The notes below the pieces were generated by a model. It made no database searches, was not told the origin of the DNA, and saw only the letters and a program-made list of their open reading frames with translations. 64,000 nt of DNA from Phyllobacterium myrsinacearum. GTDB lineage: Bacteria; Pseudomonadota; Alphaproteobacteria; Rhizobiales; Rhizobiaceae. The stretch is from assembly GCF_014138285.1 (NCBI RefSeq), contig NZ_JACGXN010000001.1:1601314-1665313 (forward strand). Reading direction: 5' to 3'. The position numbers and the translations under genes were made by a program. Numbering within the stretch: position 1 is the first letter of the stretch; each line of letters begins with the position of its first letter. This document shows positions 18,864 through 27,691 of the stretch, one piece after another.

Positions 18864-19442
18864 ATGGCAAAATTGAATGATCCAGTGCAGCTTGCCGTTA
18901 TCGGTGCAGCGCACGGGACACGCGGCGAAGTGCGAGTGAAGACCTTCACCGGCGATCCCCTGGCATTGGCCGATTATGGCCTGCTCTACGATGTAACCGG
19001 TAGAAGTTTTGAAATTTTGGCAATTCGCCCGGCCAATACGGTTGTCGTTGTGCGATTCCGTGGTGTTAATGATCGCAATATGGCCGAGGCGCTGAATGGC
19101 ACGACGCTGTTCATCGATCGTTCGCAGTTGCCGGAGGAGCTTGACGAAGATGAATTCTACCATGCCGACCTGATAGGCCTTGATGCGATTGATGGAGAAG
19201 GCAAACCATACGGCAAGGTCACGGCTATGTTCAATTTCGGTGGTGGAGATCTCATCGAGCTGACCATACCGGGCCGCCGGCCGCTACTGGTACCATTTAC
19301 CCAGGCTGCTGTACCCCATATCGACATCAAAGCCGGACAGGTTGTCATCGATCCGGCTGCTGCCGGGCTCATTCCCGATGAGAACGAAGAAGAGGAACGG
19401 CGCAGGCAGTTGGGTGGTGACGGCGGGAAAGAGCAGTCATGA
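18864..19442 (+). CDS. rimM: 16S rRNA processing protein RimM
   Basis: Ribosome maturation factor for the 30S head. Seen: the N-terminal beta-barrel [21 protein letters not shown] and the PRC-barrel C-terminal domain with [25 protein letters not shown] and the PLLVPFT segment, then an acidic tail. Length is 192 residues. The stop overlaps the trmD start by four bases (ATGA), giving translational coupling. The usual upstream partner rpsP is absent; the upstream neighbour is the divergent xerC. Confidence 0.94.
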   Translation: MAKLNDPVQLAVIGAAHGTRGEVRVKTFTGDPLALADYGLLYDVTGRSFEILAIRPANTVVVVRFRGVNDRNMAEALNGTTLFIDRSQLPEELDEDEFYHADLIGLDAIDGEGKPYGKVTAMFNFGGGDLIELTIPGRRPLLVPFTQAAVPHIDIKAGQVVIDPAAAGLIPDENEEEERRRQLGGDGGKEQS

Positions 19443-20155
19443 GCGGGCAAGATGCCGGTTTCCGAGCGACGGTATTGACGCTTTATCCAGAGATGTTCCC
19501 GGGTCCACTCGGCGTATCTCTTGCCGGAAAGGCATTGGCGGACAAGGCTTGGTCGCTGGAAACGGTGCAGATACGCGATTTCGCCACGGACAAGCATCAC
19601 ATGGTGGATGATACGCCCGCCGGTGGTGGTGCTGGCATGGTGATGAAGGCTGATGTGCTGGCGCGCGCCGTCGATGCGGTGGCGGATGAAAGGCCACGGC
19701 TCTTCATGAGCCCGCGTGGCAAGCCGCTCAGTCAGGAGCGTGTGCGGGAACTGGCCGCAGGTCCGGGCGCAATCATATTGTGCGGCCGGTTCGAAGGTGT
19801 TGATGAACGATTGATCGAAGCGCGCGGCTTTGAAGAGGTCTCGATCGGCGATTATATTTTGTCGGGTGGCGAGACAGCGGCTATCGTTGTTCTCGATGCA
19901 ATTGTCCGTCTTCTTCCCGGTGTGATGGGCAATGCCCAATCCGGCGAAACGGAAAGCTTTGAGACCGGATTGCTGGAGCATCCGCAATACACCAAGCCAC
20001 AGGAATGGGAAGGGCGCCGCATCCCGGATGTGCTGCTGTCCGGTAACCACGGCGCCATTGAGAAATGGCGCAAGGCAGAAGCTGAAAAACTGACGCGGGA
20101 ACGCCGTCCGGACCTATGGGACCTTTATCCGCAGATGAAGAAGCCACATAAATAA
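19439..20155 (+). CDS. trmD: tRNA (guanine37-N1)-methyltransferase
   Basis: Methylates G37 next to the anticodon of tRNAs reading CNN codons, preventing frameshifts. Seen: [16 protein letters not shown] start ([20 protein letters not shown]), [26 protein letters not shown] and the trefoil-knot SAM site [35 protein letters not shown]. Length is 238 residues. The start overlaps rimM by four bases, and an acetyltransferase gene begins 14 bases after the stop. Confidence 0.95.
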   Translation: MSGQDAGFRATVLTLYPEMFPGPLGVSLAGKALADKAWSLETVQIRDFATDKHHMVDDTPAGGGAGMVMKADVLARAVDAVADERPRLFMSPRGKPLSQERVRELAAGPGAIILCGRFEGVDERLIEARGFEEVSIGDYILSGGETAAIVVLDAIVRLLPGVMGNAQSGETESFETGLLEHPQYTKPQEWEGRRIPDVLLSGNHGAIEKWRKAEAEKLTRERRPDLWDLYPQMKKPHK

Positions 20156-20169
20156 GCGGGAACAAGACA

Positions 20170-20697
20170 ATGCAGTTTCGGAGCGGGGAAGCCGGTGACG
20201 TACCGGTCATTGCTGCAATCGAACGAGCGTCAGCGGCACGATTCCTTGATATCGGCATGCCGGAAATTGCCGGCGATGACCCGACTCCGGAAGCAGTCGT
20301 GTTGAAGCGAATCGCTCAGGATCGCCTTTTTGTCGCTGTCGACGTACAACCCGTTGGTTTTGTGATCTTTCATGTGATCGATAACCACCTGTACGTCGAA
20401 CAGATCGACGTGGATCCACAGTACGCGGGAAAACGTATTGGATCGGCGCTGATCGGGCTGGTGGAGGAGCGCGCTCGCGCGGAGGCCAGAATGGGGCTCC
20501 TCTTGTCCACTTTTCGGGATGTTCCGTGGAATGCACCTTATTACCGGCGGCTTGGATTTACTGATGTTCCCGACACGGCATTGAGCCCGGCGCTGGAACG
20601 AATCCGGCAGCTGCATATCGAAAAGGGGTTTGATGAGACGCGGAGGGTTTTCATGCAGAAATCGCTTCGGGTCGACTCGAATGGCAATCAGCGCTAA
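20170..20697 (+). CDS. GNAT-family N-acetyltransferase inside the rimM-trmD-rplS cluster
   Basis: Predicted acetyl-CoA-dependent acetyltransferase, 175 residues. Seen: the GNAT core with HLYVEQIDVDPQYAGKRIGSALI (acetyl-CoA binding loop QYAGKRIG) and YYRRLGFTDVPD near the end. The substrate is not predictable; a role in ribosomal protein or tRNA modification would be only guilt by association. The gene starts 14 bases after trmD and so is probably in the same transcript. Its place between trmD and rplS departs from the textbook rpsP-rimM-trmD-rplS order. Confidence 0.85.
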   Translation: MQFRSGEAGDVPVIAAIERASAARFLDIGMPEIAGDDPTPEAVVLKRIAQDRLFVAVDVQPVGFVIFHVIDNHLYVEQIDVDPQYAGKRIGSALIGLVEERARAEARMGLLLSTFRDVPWNAPYYRRLGFTDVPDTALSPALERIRQLHIEKGFDETRRVFMQKSLRVDSNGNQR

Positions 20698-20723
20698 AAA
20701 GAATCGCCGCCAGAGGTGACAAA

Positions 20724-20773
20724 CGGACTTTTATGGTGTATTTGGCCGCCAACTCGGGAAAAACCCAAGTCCG
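20724..20773 (+). promoter_or_regulatory. possible structured leader of rplS
   Basis: In the 194 bases before rplS, CGGACTT (20724-20730) can pair with AAGTCCG (20767-20773), and directly inside the right arm GGG and CCC flank an A5 loop (20756-20766). A ribosomal-protein leader binding L19 would be one explanation. The stem is short and may be chance. Confidence 0.25.
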
Positions 20774-20891
20774 ACAATCAATGAATGGTGAATTCGCTCC
20801 TGCTTCATCAGAAGCATAGAAATGCGGCCAAAGGTGCTGCGTTGCAAGTGTTGAGCGCTCTGACTGTTTGAAAAAGAAAAGGATGAAGACG

Positions 20892-21344
20892 ATGACCGTC
20901 GATATTATTCGTCAGCTCGATCTCGAACAGAGAGCAAAAATCGAAGCCAAGCGCGTGCTTCCAGATTTCAAGCCAGGCGACACAGTCCGCGTTAATGTTC
21001 GCGTGACGGAAGGTACACGTACCCGCGTTCAGGCTTACGAAGGCGTATGCATTGCGCGTAACGGCGCTGGCATCAACGAGAACTTCACAGTTCGCAAAAT
21101 TTCCTACGGCGAAGGCGTCGAGCGCGTATTCCCGATCATTTCACCGCTGGTTGAAGGCGTAGACATTGTCCGCCGCGGTAAGGTTCGTCGTGCGAAGCTC
21201 TATTATCTGCGCGGCCTGACCGGTAAGGCTGCCCGTATTGTCGAAAAGAAAGACAATCGCAAGAACAAAGCAGCTGTTCCGGTCTCCGGTACAGCGGAAA
21301 AAGTAACGGAAGAAACCGTTGCCAAGGCACCTGCTGCTGAATAA
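20892..21344 (+). CDS. rplS: 50S ribosomal protein L19
   Basis: Large-subunit protein at the subunit interface. Seen: [63 protein letters not shown], and [21 protein letters not shown], the full L19 fold, followed by a lysine/alanine-rich tail of about 30 residues seen in many alphaproteobacteria. The frame extends upstream to TTG 20868 and ATG 20883, but homologues begin MTDIIRQL, and GGATGAAG is well placed for ATG 20892. An intrinsic terminator follows. Confidence 0.95.
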   Translation: MTVDIIRQLDLEQRAKIEAKRVLPDFKPGDTVRVNVRVTEGTRTRVQAYEGVCIARNGAGINENFTVRKISYGEGVERVFPIISPLVEGVDIVRRGKVRRAKLYYLRGLTGKAARIVEKKDNRKNKAAVPVSGTAEKVTEETVAKAPAAE

Positions 21345-21364
21345 GCAAGGTTCATAGTGTGTTC

Positions 21365-21397
21365 AAAAAGGCGGTCTTCGGGCCGCCTTTTTCTTTT
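21365..21397 (+). terminator. intrinsic terminator of rplS
   Basis: AAAAAGGCGG pairs with CCGCCTTTTT (10 bp) around TCTTCGGG, followed by TTTTTCTTTT. It lies 20 bases after the rplS stop and closes the rimM-trmD-GNAT-rplS transcript. Confidence 0.9.
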
Positions 21398-21552
21398 GTG
21401 CTGGAGCTTTTCCAGTTGTCATTCGCCGGTTGAAAAAATCATGCTTGCGCGATAGCGAATAAAGCGGTTGCATTCCATTCGGGGATTGACGGGGCCTTTA
21501 TAAAGTGAAATTTGTGCTTCGCTTGATCAAAACGCAATATTAGGGGTCTAAC

Positions 21553-22347
21553 ATGAACTTGCGATCCGTTTTCATGGTGGGGCTGATGCTCGCCGTAACG
21601 CCGTTTACCGCTTTGGCGGCTGGGCTGCCCGATCTGGGCGGTAAGAAGGTTGCCGTTGTGACGGAGAATGCCTATCCACCGTTGCAGTTTATCGACCCCA
21701 AAACCGGCAAGGCCGTCGGCTGGGAATATGACGCGATGAATGAAATCGCCAAGCGGTTGAATTTCAAAGTGGAGTATCTGAATACAAGTTGGGATGCGAT
21801 GATTCAGGCGGTTTCGGACAATCAGTATCAGATTGGGATGACCGGCATTACCATCAATGATGAGCGCAAACAGAAGGTGGATTTTTCTGAACCGTACATG
21901 CGTTCAGAACAATTTATGCTGGTTCGCAGTGATGAAAAGCGTTTTTTTGATGCAAAAGGCTTTGGTGAGATCAAGGACGGCCTGGTGGGCGCACAGCCGG
22001 GTACAACAAATTTCTATGTCGCCGTCTATAACCTGCTTGACGGTAACGAGCAAAATCCTCGTATCAAGCTGTTCGAGACGTTTGGCGCCACCATCCAGGC
22101 GCTCAAGACCGGTGACGTCGATGTGGTCTTGACGGACAGCACCGCGGGCAAAGGATATGTTGATGCGTCCGGTGGTGCGTTGAAACTTGTCGGCGGTCCG
22201 CTGGGCGCTGAAGATTTCGGTTTCATCTTTGCCAAGGGGTCTGACCTTGTTGGCCCGGTCAACGCGGCGATTGCAGCCTTGAAGACCGACGGCACGTTTG
22301 ACGCGCTCAACAAGAAGTGGTTCCTCGACTACAAGCTTGGCCAGTAA
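21553..22347 (+). CDS. polar amino acid ABC transporter, substrate-binding protein
   Basis: Periplasmic binding protein of family 3 (polar amino acids, opines). A signal peptide covers about residues 1-22 (MLAVTPFTALAAG). The mature part shows AYPPLQFIDPKTGKAVGWEYD, the family signature VGWEYDAMNEIAKRLN, ITINDERKQKVDFSEPYM, and LVGAQPGTTN. Length is 264 residues. The ligand is not certain, though the pattern is typical of Gln/His/Arg binders. The permease gene starts 9 bases after the stop at a TTG. No ATP-binding subunit is encoded nearby. Confidence 0.9.
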   Translation: MNLRSVFMVGLMLAVTPFTALAAGLPDLGGKKVAVVTENAYPPLQFIDPKTGKAVGWEYDAMNEIAKRLNFKVEYLNTSWDAMIQAVSDNQYQIGMTGITINDERKQKVDFSEPYMRSEQFMLVRSDEKRFFDAKGFGEIKDGLVGAQPGTTNFYVAVYNLLDGNEQNPRIKLFETFGATIQALKTGDVDVVLTDSTAGKGYVDASGGALKLVGGPLGAEDFGFIFAKGSDLVGPVNAAIAALKTDGTFDALNKKWFLDYKLGQ

Positions 22348-22356
22348 GGCTGCCTG

Positions 22357-23175
22357 TTGTCAGTTCCCTCACAGAACAGAAGTCCTTTTGTCAAAAAGGA
22401 CTTCCCCTGGTGGCTGGTTGTCGCCGTGGCCATTGCCATCGTACTTGGCCTGGCGATCGTGGTCAGCGATATCTATGGTCAGGTGTTCACCACGGTGTCG
22501 CAGGGCATCTGGATCACCATCTGGGTATCGCTTCTCGCATTTTTCCTCGCCTCTGGCCTCGGGCTTCTGCTGGCGGTGATGAGCCTTTCAGAACATATTG
22601 TCTTGCGCCAGAGCGCACGGTTCTACGTCGAGATCGTCCGTGGAATACCTTTGCTGGTGCTTCTCTTCTACATCGCCTTTGTCGGCGCGCCTGCTGCTGT
22701 TGCCCTGTGGAACGTCATCGCGCATCCCCTGCAAAGCGCTGGTCTGTTCGAGCCGCTCCAGGTGCGGGATTTCTCGCTCTTGTGGAGGGCCATCATTGCC
22801 CTGACGCTCGCCTATGCGGCATTTCTGGCGGAGATTTTCCGGGCGGGAATTCAAGCCGTCGACAAGGGGCAGATCGAGGCATCGAAAGCGCTCGGCCTGA
22901 AGCGTTTCCAGCGGTTCCGGTTGATCGTGATGCCACAGGCGTTGCGCACCATTCTGCCGCCTTACGGCAATGATTTTATTTCGATGGTAAAGGATTCTTC
23001 GCTTGTATCCGTGCTTGGCGTCGTCGATGTCACGCAAATGGGCAAGGTCTATGCATCAGGGTCGTTTCGCTTCTTCGAAACCTATTCTGTCGTTGCCTAT
23101 ATCTATCTGATCCTGACGATCAGCCTGTCCCTGGGATTGCGGTGGATCGAAGCGCGCTTAAATGACCGAACCTAA
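22357..23175 (+). CDS. polar amino acid ABC transporter, permease
   Basis: Inner-membrane permease of the His/Glu/Gln/Arg type, 272 residues with about five or six transmembrane helices. Seen: the typical VSQGIWITIWVSLLAFFLA start of the domain, IVRGIPLLVLLFY, and the cytoplasmic EAA loop EASKALGLKRFQRFRLIVMP that contacts the ATPase, followed by NDFISMVKDSSLVSVLG. The start codon is TTG at 22357, with AAGG seven bases upstream inside the stop region of the binding protein. Its stop overlaps the stop of the convergent DUF1287 gene. It must borrow an ATPase from elsewhere. Confidence 0.9.
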   Translation: MSVPSQNRSPFVKKDFPWWLVVAVAIAIVLGLAIVVSDIYGQVFTTVSQGIWITIWVSLLAFFLASGLGLLLAVMSLSEHIVLRQSARFYVEIVRGIPLLVLLFYIAFVGAPAAVALWNVIAHPLQSAGLFEPLQVRDFSLLWRAIIALTLAYAAFLAEIFRAGIQAVDKGQIEASKALGLKRFQRFRLIVMPQALRTILPPYGNDFISMVKDSSLVSVLGVVDVTQMGKVYASGSFRFFETYSVVAYIYLILTISLSLGLRWIEARLNDRT

Positions 23176-23828
23176 ACCGTCCGGGGTAAATATCGGTAAT
23201 GCCCGGTAATCCTGAATTCGAACAGGCGGTCTTCAAGTCGCGTGCCGGCTCCGATGTTGTGAACCAGAAGTGGGCGCGAGCCATCAGGATTTGCCCTTTG
23301 AGTCACGATACCGATGTGGGGAAGATTACCCGGAAGCATTTGCGTGACGATATCGCCGGGCCTGTAGTCCTTCGCTTCCGTGCTAATGGGCAAAGCGGCG
23401 CCCGCACGCTGAAAGAACGTTGCAAGGTTGGGAACGCGGCGATGGTCGATGCTGGTATCAGGCCGCTTGGCTCCCCATGATTTGGGATAGACGGCAAAGG
23501 CTGTCGCCATGTCGCGGTGAACCCGTTCCTGAAGATCAATGCCCGCCGATTGGCGATAGGCGCGGATAATCACGTCGGTGCAGACACCGCGTTCAAGCGG
23601 TACATCACCCATGGGATAGGCGATACGCGTATAGGCAGGATCGTAGTGCACCGTCTGGCCGATCTGGTTTTCAGCAGCTGTGATCAGTTTGCTCGCCCAG
23701 GCATCGGGTTCGAGAAAGGGCGTTGCATTCTGAGTCATGGCGTAGGTCGGAAACGGCAGGCGGAGAATACCGGAAATGGAAGCGACAGTGGCAAGGCCAC
23801 CCAGCACAACAATTCGTCGCGAAACCAT
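23172..23828 (-). CDS. DUF1287-family exported protein
   Basis: 218-residue protein of the DUF1287 family (E. coli YijF-like), distantly resembling NlpC/P60-type hydrolases. An N-terminal SRRIVVLGGLATVAS segment looks like a signal peptide, with a twin-arginine that may or may not be used for Tat export. The mature part shows LERGVCTDVIIRAYR, with the candidate catalytic cysteine, then VHRDMATAFAVYPKSWG and GDIVTQMLPGNLPHIGIV, with the candidate histidine. A longer frame starts at 23876, but GGGAG seven bases before ATG 23828 decides the start. Function unknown; a cell-wall peptidase is a guess. Confidence 0.8.
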   Translation of the reverse strand: MVSRRIVVLGGLATVASISGILRLPFPTYAMTQNATPFLEPDAWASKLITAAENQIGQTVHYDPAYTRIAYPMGDVPLERGVCTDVIIRAYRQSAGIDLQERVHRDMATAFAVYPKSWGAKRPDTSIDHRRVPNLATFFQRAGAALPISTEAKDYRPGDIVTQMLPGNLPHIGIVTQRANPDGSRPLLVHNIGAGTRLEDRLFEFRITGHYRYLPRTV

Positions 23829-24024
23829 TTGGTGTCTCCCTTTTGCCGATCCGGTGTGAAATACAGGGAGAAACACGTCAAAATCATGGACGAGCGGTCA
23901 TCGATCGCGGCGCTTTGTCGCCGAAATATTACTTTTACCGCTTGTTTCTTGACGTAAGTGGGCACCGAGTGCATATGTCCACGACATAATCTTACAAGTA
24001 CCTACCATTGCCGAGGATATCGCG

Positions 24025-25434
24025 ATGACTGCGCCACGTACACTCTATGACAAGATCTGGGATGATCATCTGGTTGATCAGCAGGCCGATGGCACCTGCC
24101 TTCTCTATATTGATCGTCACCTTGTGCATGAAGTGACCAGCCCGCAGGCTTTTGAAGGTCTGCGTCTTACGAACCGCAAGGTCCGCCATCCCGAAAAAAC
24201 ACTCGCTGTCGTCGATCATAATGTGTCGACCTCGCCGGATCGCGTCAACGGGATCAAGAACGACGAAAGCCGTATTCAGGTTGAGGCGCTTGCCAAGAAC
24301 GCCCTTGATTTCGGCGTCGAATACTATTCCGAAAAGGATATCCGTCAGGGCATCGTGCACATCATCGGACCGGAGCAGGGTTTTACGCTCCCGGGCATGA
24401 CAATTGTATGCGGCGATAGCCATACATCCACGCATGGTGCGTTCGGCGCGCTTGCGCATGGCATCGGTACATCGGAAGTCGAGCACGTTCTGGCAACCCA
24501 GACGCTGATCCAGTCAAAAGCCAAGAACATGCTGGTGCGCGTTGACGGTGTTCTGCCTGCTGGCGTCACCGCCAAAGACATCATTCTTGCTATTATTGGC
24601 GAGATCGGTACCGCTGGCGGCACCGGCTATGTGATCGAGTATGCGGGTGAAGCCATCCGCGCACTTTCGATGGAAGGTCGCATGACCATCTGCAACATGT
24701 CGATCGAAGGTGGCGCCCGAGCCGGTCTGATTGCGCCTGATGAAGTTACTTTCGCCTATGTCAAAGACAAGCCGCGTGCGCCGAAAGGTGAAACGTTCGA
24801 TCAGGCTGTCGAGTACTGGAAGACGCTACAGAGCGATGAAGGTGCGCATTTTGACAAGGTGGTTGTGCTCAATGCTGCTGACTTGCCACCCATCGTTTCC
24901 TGGGGTTCTTCGCCGGAAGACGTTATTTCCATCACCGGTGCCGTTCCTAATCCGGACGAAATCACCGACGAGAACAAGCGCACCTCGAAATGGCGCGCGC
25001 TCGACTATATGGGCCTGAAGCCGGGTACGCCGATGACCGATATCAAGCTTGATCGGGTTTTCATTGGCTCCTGCACCAATGGCCGCATCGAGGATCTGCG
25101 CGCTGTTGCCAAGGTTGTTGAAGGTCACACGGTCGCTCCAACCGTGGACGCGATGATTGTTCCGGGTTCCGGCCTTGTCAAGGAACAGGCCGAAGCCGAA
25201 GGCCTCGACAAGATTTTCAAGGCTGCGGGTTTTGACTGGCGTGAGCCGGGCTGCTCCATGTGCCTTGCGATGAATGATGACCGGTTGAAGCCGGGCGAGC
25301 GCTGCGCCTCCACCTCGAACCGCAATTTCGAGGGCCGTCAGGGTTTTAAGGGTCGTACCCATCTGGTCTCGCCTGCCATGGCTGCAGCCGCAGCGATTGC
25401 TGGACATTTTGTTGATATTCGCGAGTGGAAATAG
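24025..25434 (+). CDS. leuC: 3-isopropylmalate dehydratase, large subunit
   Basis: Aconitase-family enzyme of leucine synthesis that isomerises 2- to 3-isopropylmalate with LeuD. Seen: [13 protein letters not shown], the substrate loop [17 protein letters not shown], and the three [4Fe-4S] cysteines in [13 protein letters not shown] and [13 protein letters not shown]. Length is 469 residues. GAGG lies eight bases upstream of the ATG. leuD and leuB are not next to it, a split arrangement that is common in this order. A strong terminator follows 30 bases after the stop. Confidence 0.97.
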   Translation: MTAPRTLYDKIWDDHLVDQQADGTCLLYIDRHLVHEVTSPQAFEGLRLTNRKVRHPEKTLAVVDHNVSTSPDRVNGIKNDESRIQVEALAKNALDFGVEYYSEKDIRQGIVHIIGPEQGFTLPGMTIVCGDSHTSTHGAFGALAHGIGTSEVEHVLATQTLIQSKAKNMLVRVDGVLPAGVTAKDIILAIIGEIGTAGGTGYVIEYAGEAIRALSMEGRMTICNMSIEGGARAGLIAPDEVTFAYVKDKPRAPKGETFDQAVEYWKTLQSDEGAHFDKVVVLNAADLPPIVSWGSSPEDVISITGAVPNPDEITDENKRTSKWRALDYMGLKPGTPMTDIKLDRVFIGSCTNGRIEDLRAVAKVVEGHTVAPTVDAMIVPGSGLVKEQAEAEGLDKIFKAAGFDWREPGCSMCLAMNDDRLKPGERCASTSNRNFEGRQGFKGRTHLVSPAMAAAAAIAGHFVDIREWK

Positions 25435-25464
25435 GCTTCGCGCTTTCTTCCGCCTGATGTCATG

Positions 25465-25492
25465 AAAACGGGGCCCCAGGCCCCGTTTTTTG
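25465..25492 (+). terminator. intrinsic terminator of leuC
   Basis: AAAACGGGGCC pairs perfectly with GGCCCCGTTTT (11 bp) around CCA, followed by TTTTTTG. Typical Rho-independent terminator 30 bases after leuC. Confidence 0.92.
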
Positions 25493-25575
25493 TAACCTTT
25501 TCAATCGCCCGTGCGTATTCCATGCTACGATCTTGAAAACAGGTTGCCCCGTTCGGCAGATCACAGGATAACACC

Positions 25576-26778
25576 ATGAGCGGTGCGGGCTTTATTCTCG
25601 CAATGAATCTTTTCATGTCGGGCATTTTTGCTACGGCATTTTTCATGATCGGGCTTTATGACCGGAAAAACGTAGCGGCGCATTTCTTTGCGTTGGCCTA
25701 CGCGCTCGGCATGCTCAATTTTGCCATTGAATTCCTGATCCCGTCACTGGCCGATGCGCGTGTTGCAGTATTCCTGGCTTTCGCGGTGCTGATTGTTGCC
25801 ATGCTGATTTTTACCGCGGGTATTGCCCAGCGTTACGCAAAGGCAATTCCGTGGACTCTCTTTTCTGCGGTGCTTGTGGGCTCGATTATTGCGAACCAGC
25901 TGAGCGAGGATATGCCGCGCCAGTCCATCGTCCGCATGTCGATCTATCAAGGCCCCTACGCCATCATCTTTGCGCTCTGTGCCCTGTTCGTCCTGCGTTC
26001 ATCGTTACGCTCCGGCTTTGACCGGGCGTTGATGGTACTGTTTGCGCTCAACGCGGCGCATTTCCTGTCAAAGCCGTTTCTGGCAGCCGTGCTTGGCGGG
26101 ATGGGTGACAGCCCGCAAAGCTATATCTCGACACAATATGCTCTGCTCTCGCAATCGGCATCGGCTGTCCTGTCCGTTGCCACGGCCATTCTGCTTCTGA
26201 CGATCCTGACCCGCAATATTCTGGCCAACATATCTTCCGTTTCCGAAACCGATGTACTGTCATCTCTGCTCAACCGGCGCGGATTTGAGGGACGAGCAAG
26301 GGCGGCGCTCACCCGCGCGCAGCATCTGGGCAATCCGATCAGTCTGATCATCTGCGATCTCGATTATTTCAAGCAGATCAATGACAGTCATGGGCATGGC
26401 ACGGGGGATAAGGTGATCGCCGGTTTTGCGGCGATCCTGCGCGCAGTGTCGGATCAGGAAAAGGTTGTTGCGCGTATCGGTGGCGAAGAATTTGCCGTCC
26501 TGCTTCCTGGCTCCATCAGTCAAGCTGCCCGGCAATATGCAGAAGATGTGCGGCAGGCCTTTGCGGGCTTTGAATTGGCAGAACTTGCCGGCGGCCAAAG
26601 CCTGACTGCAAGTTTCGGCATTGCGGAGTCGCAATCGGGTGAAGGGCTCAGCAGCATGATGCGCCGCGCCGATCATGCGTTGTATGAGGCCAAGAAGGCC
26701 GGACGCAATTGCGTACGTATCGCTGCCAATGACCTACCCGAGACCGGAACAGAAAATGTTCAGCGATTGGAGGGCTGA
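25576..26778 (+). CDS. membrane diguanylate cyclase (GGEEF domain)
   Basis: Predicted synthase of cyclic di-GMP, 400 residues. The N-terminal half has about six hydrophobic helices (residues about 5-210) with no known sensor motif that I can name. The C-terminal GGDEF domain starts near residue 225 (ETDVLSSLLNRRGFEGRAR), holds LIICDLDYFKQINDSHGHGTGDKVI and the active-site GGEEF. The residues where the RxxD inhibitory site is expected read DQEK, so product inhibition through the I-site seems absent. The stop touches the stop of the convergent osmC-like gene with no base between. Confidence 0.92.
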   Translation: MSGAGFILAMNLFMSGIFATAFFMIGLYDRKNVAAHFFALAYALGMLNFAIEFLIPSLADARVAVFLAFAVLIVAMLIFTAGIAQRYAKAIPWTLFSAVLVGSIIANQLSEDMPRQSIVRMSIYQGPYAIIFALCALFVLRSSLRSGFDRALMVLFALNAAHFLSKPFLAAVLGGMGDSPQSYISTQYALLSQSASAVLSVATAILLLTILTRNILANISSVSETDVLSSLLNRRGFEGRARAALTRAQHLGNPISLIICDLDYFKQINDSHGHGTGDKVIAGFAAILRAVSDQEKVVARIGGEEFAVLLPGSISQAARQYAEDVRQAFAGFELAELAGGQSLTASFGIAESQSGEGLSSMMRRADHALYEAKKAGRNCVRIAANDLPETGTENVQRLEG

Positions 26779-27204
26779 TTAGCCTACCGTCGTTGTGAAA
26801 GACGGATTGCCGCGCAATGTGTTGCTGACGGTACAGATCTCGTTTTCCGCTGCTTCGACAATGGCATGGCGTGTCGCCGCGTCGATATCGCCGGTGATGG
26901 TGAAAGCGATATGGAAACGTTCGACGCGTGAGAGGCCTTCTTTGGCCTTGTCGCCGGTCACGTGGGCTTCAACAGTTTCGAGCTTGCCGGCAACGCCAAG
27001 CCGGGCTGCTGCCATTTTTGCGCTCAGCACCAGACAGGCCGACAGTGATGCGTAGAGCAGATCGAGCGGCCCAAAGCCTGCTTCGGAAACCGCATGGGCG
27101 ACGTTGAGGACGCCGCCCGTATGGGATGTAACAACCGGTTGGCCGCCGTGCAGCAAAACAGCTGTGGCGCCAACGTCTCTTGTTCTGATCTTGAGTTCAG
27201 CCAT
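26779..27204 (-). CDS. OsmC-family protein, last gene of the que cluster
   Basis: OsmC/Ohr-fold protein of 141 residues, a family that reduces organic hydroperoxides with two cysteines. Both candidate cysteines are present, in LYASLSACLVLSAKM and AENEICTVSNTL, and VERFHIAFTITG matches the fold. The frame reaches 27315, but GGGAG nine bases before ATG 27204 (MAELKIRTRD) decides the start. It begins 25 bases after queF stops on the same strand, so it may be read through from queCEDF. A link to queuosine synthesis is not expected; detoxification is more likely. Confidence 0.85.
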   Translation of the reverse strand: MAELKIRTRDVGATAVLLHGGQPVVTSHTGGVLNVAHAVSEAGFGPLDLLYASLSACLVLSAKMAAARLGVAGKLETVEAHVTGDKAKEGLSRVERFHIAFTITGDIDAATRHAIVEAAENEICTVSNTLRGNPSFTTTVG

Positions 27205-27229
27205 TACCGTTGTCTCCCGCTGTATGTGA

Positions 27230-27691
27230 TTAGCCGCGTCCGCGATAGGCGGGCACACCCTGGTCAGGCAACCAGAGGCCTTCCGGTGCAGGGCCCGTTT
27301 GCCAGAAGACGTCAATGGGGATACCGCCGCGCGGGTACCAATAGCCGCCTATGCGCAACCACAACGGTTTTACTGCTTCAACGATGCGCTTGCCGATATT
27401 GACGGTGCAGTCTTCGTGGAATGCGCCATGGTTGCGGAAGCTGGTCAGGAACAGTTTCAGCGACTTGGATTCGACCAGCGCCTGATCGGGTGCATAATCG
27501 ATGACCAGATGTCCAAAATCCGGCTGGCCGGTGACGGGACAGAGCGATGTGAATTCCGGGCAGGCAAAGCGGGCGAGAAACAGCGTTCCGGCTTGCGGGT
27601 TCGGCACGGCGTCGAGAAGCGCCTCGTCAGGATGGTGGGGAATGGGAACATCCTTACCCAGCATCGTTGCCTGTTCTGCGTAATGACTCAT
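27230..27691 (-). CDS. queF: NADPH-dependent preQ0 reductase QueF
   Basis: Reduces the nitrile of 7-cyano-7-deazaguanine (preQ0) to the aminomethyl group of preQ1. It is a short, single-domain (type I) QueF of 153 residues. Seen: the thioimide-forming cysteine 51 in [12 protein letters not shown] and aspartate 58 seven residues later, the QueF motif segment [20 protein letters not shown], and [10 protein letters not shown] longer frame reaches 27811, but the ATG at 27691 overlaps the queD stop as ATGA and homologues start there. Last enzyme of the four-gene preQ1 pathway operon. Confidence 0.95.
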   Translation of the reverse strand: MSHYAEQATMLGKDVPIPHHPDEALLDAVPNPQAGTLFLARFACPEFTSLCPVTGQPDFGHLVIDYAPDQALVESKSLKLFLTSFRNHGAFHEDCTVNIGKRIVEAVKPLWLRIGGYWYPRGGIPIDVFWQTGPAPEGLWLPDQGVPAYRGRG

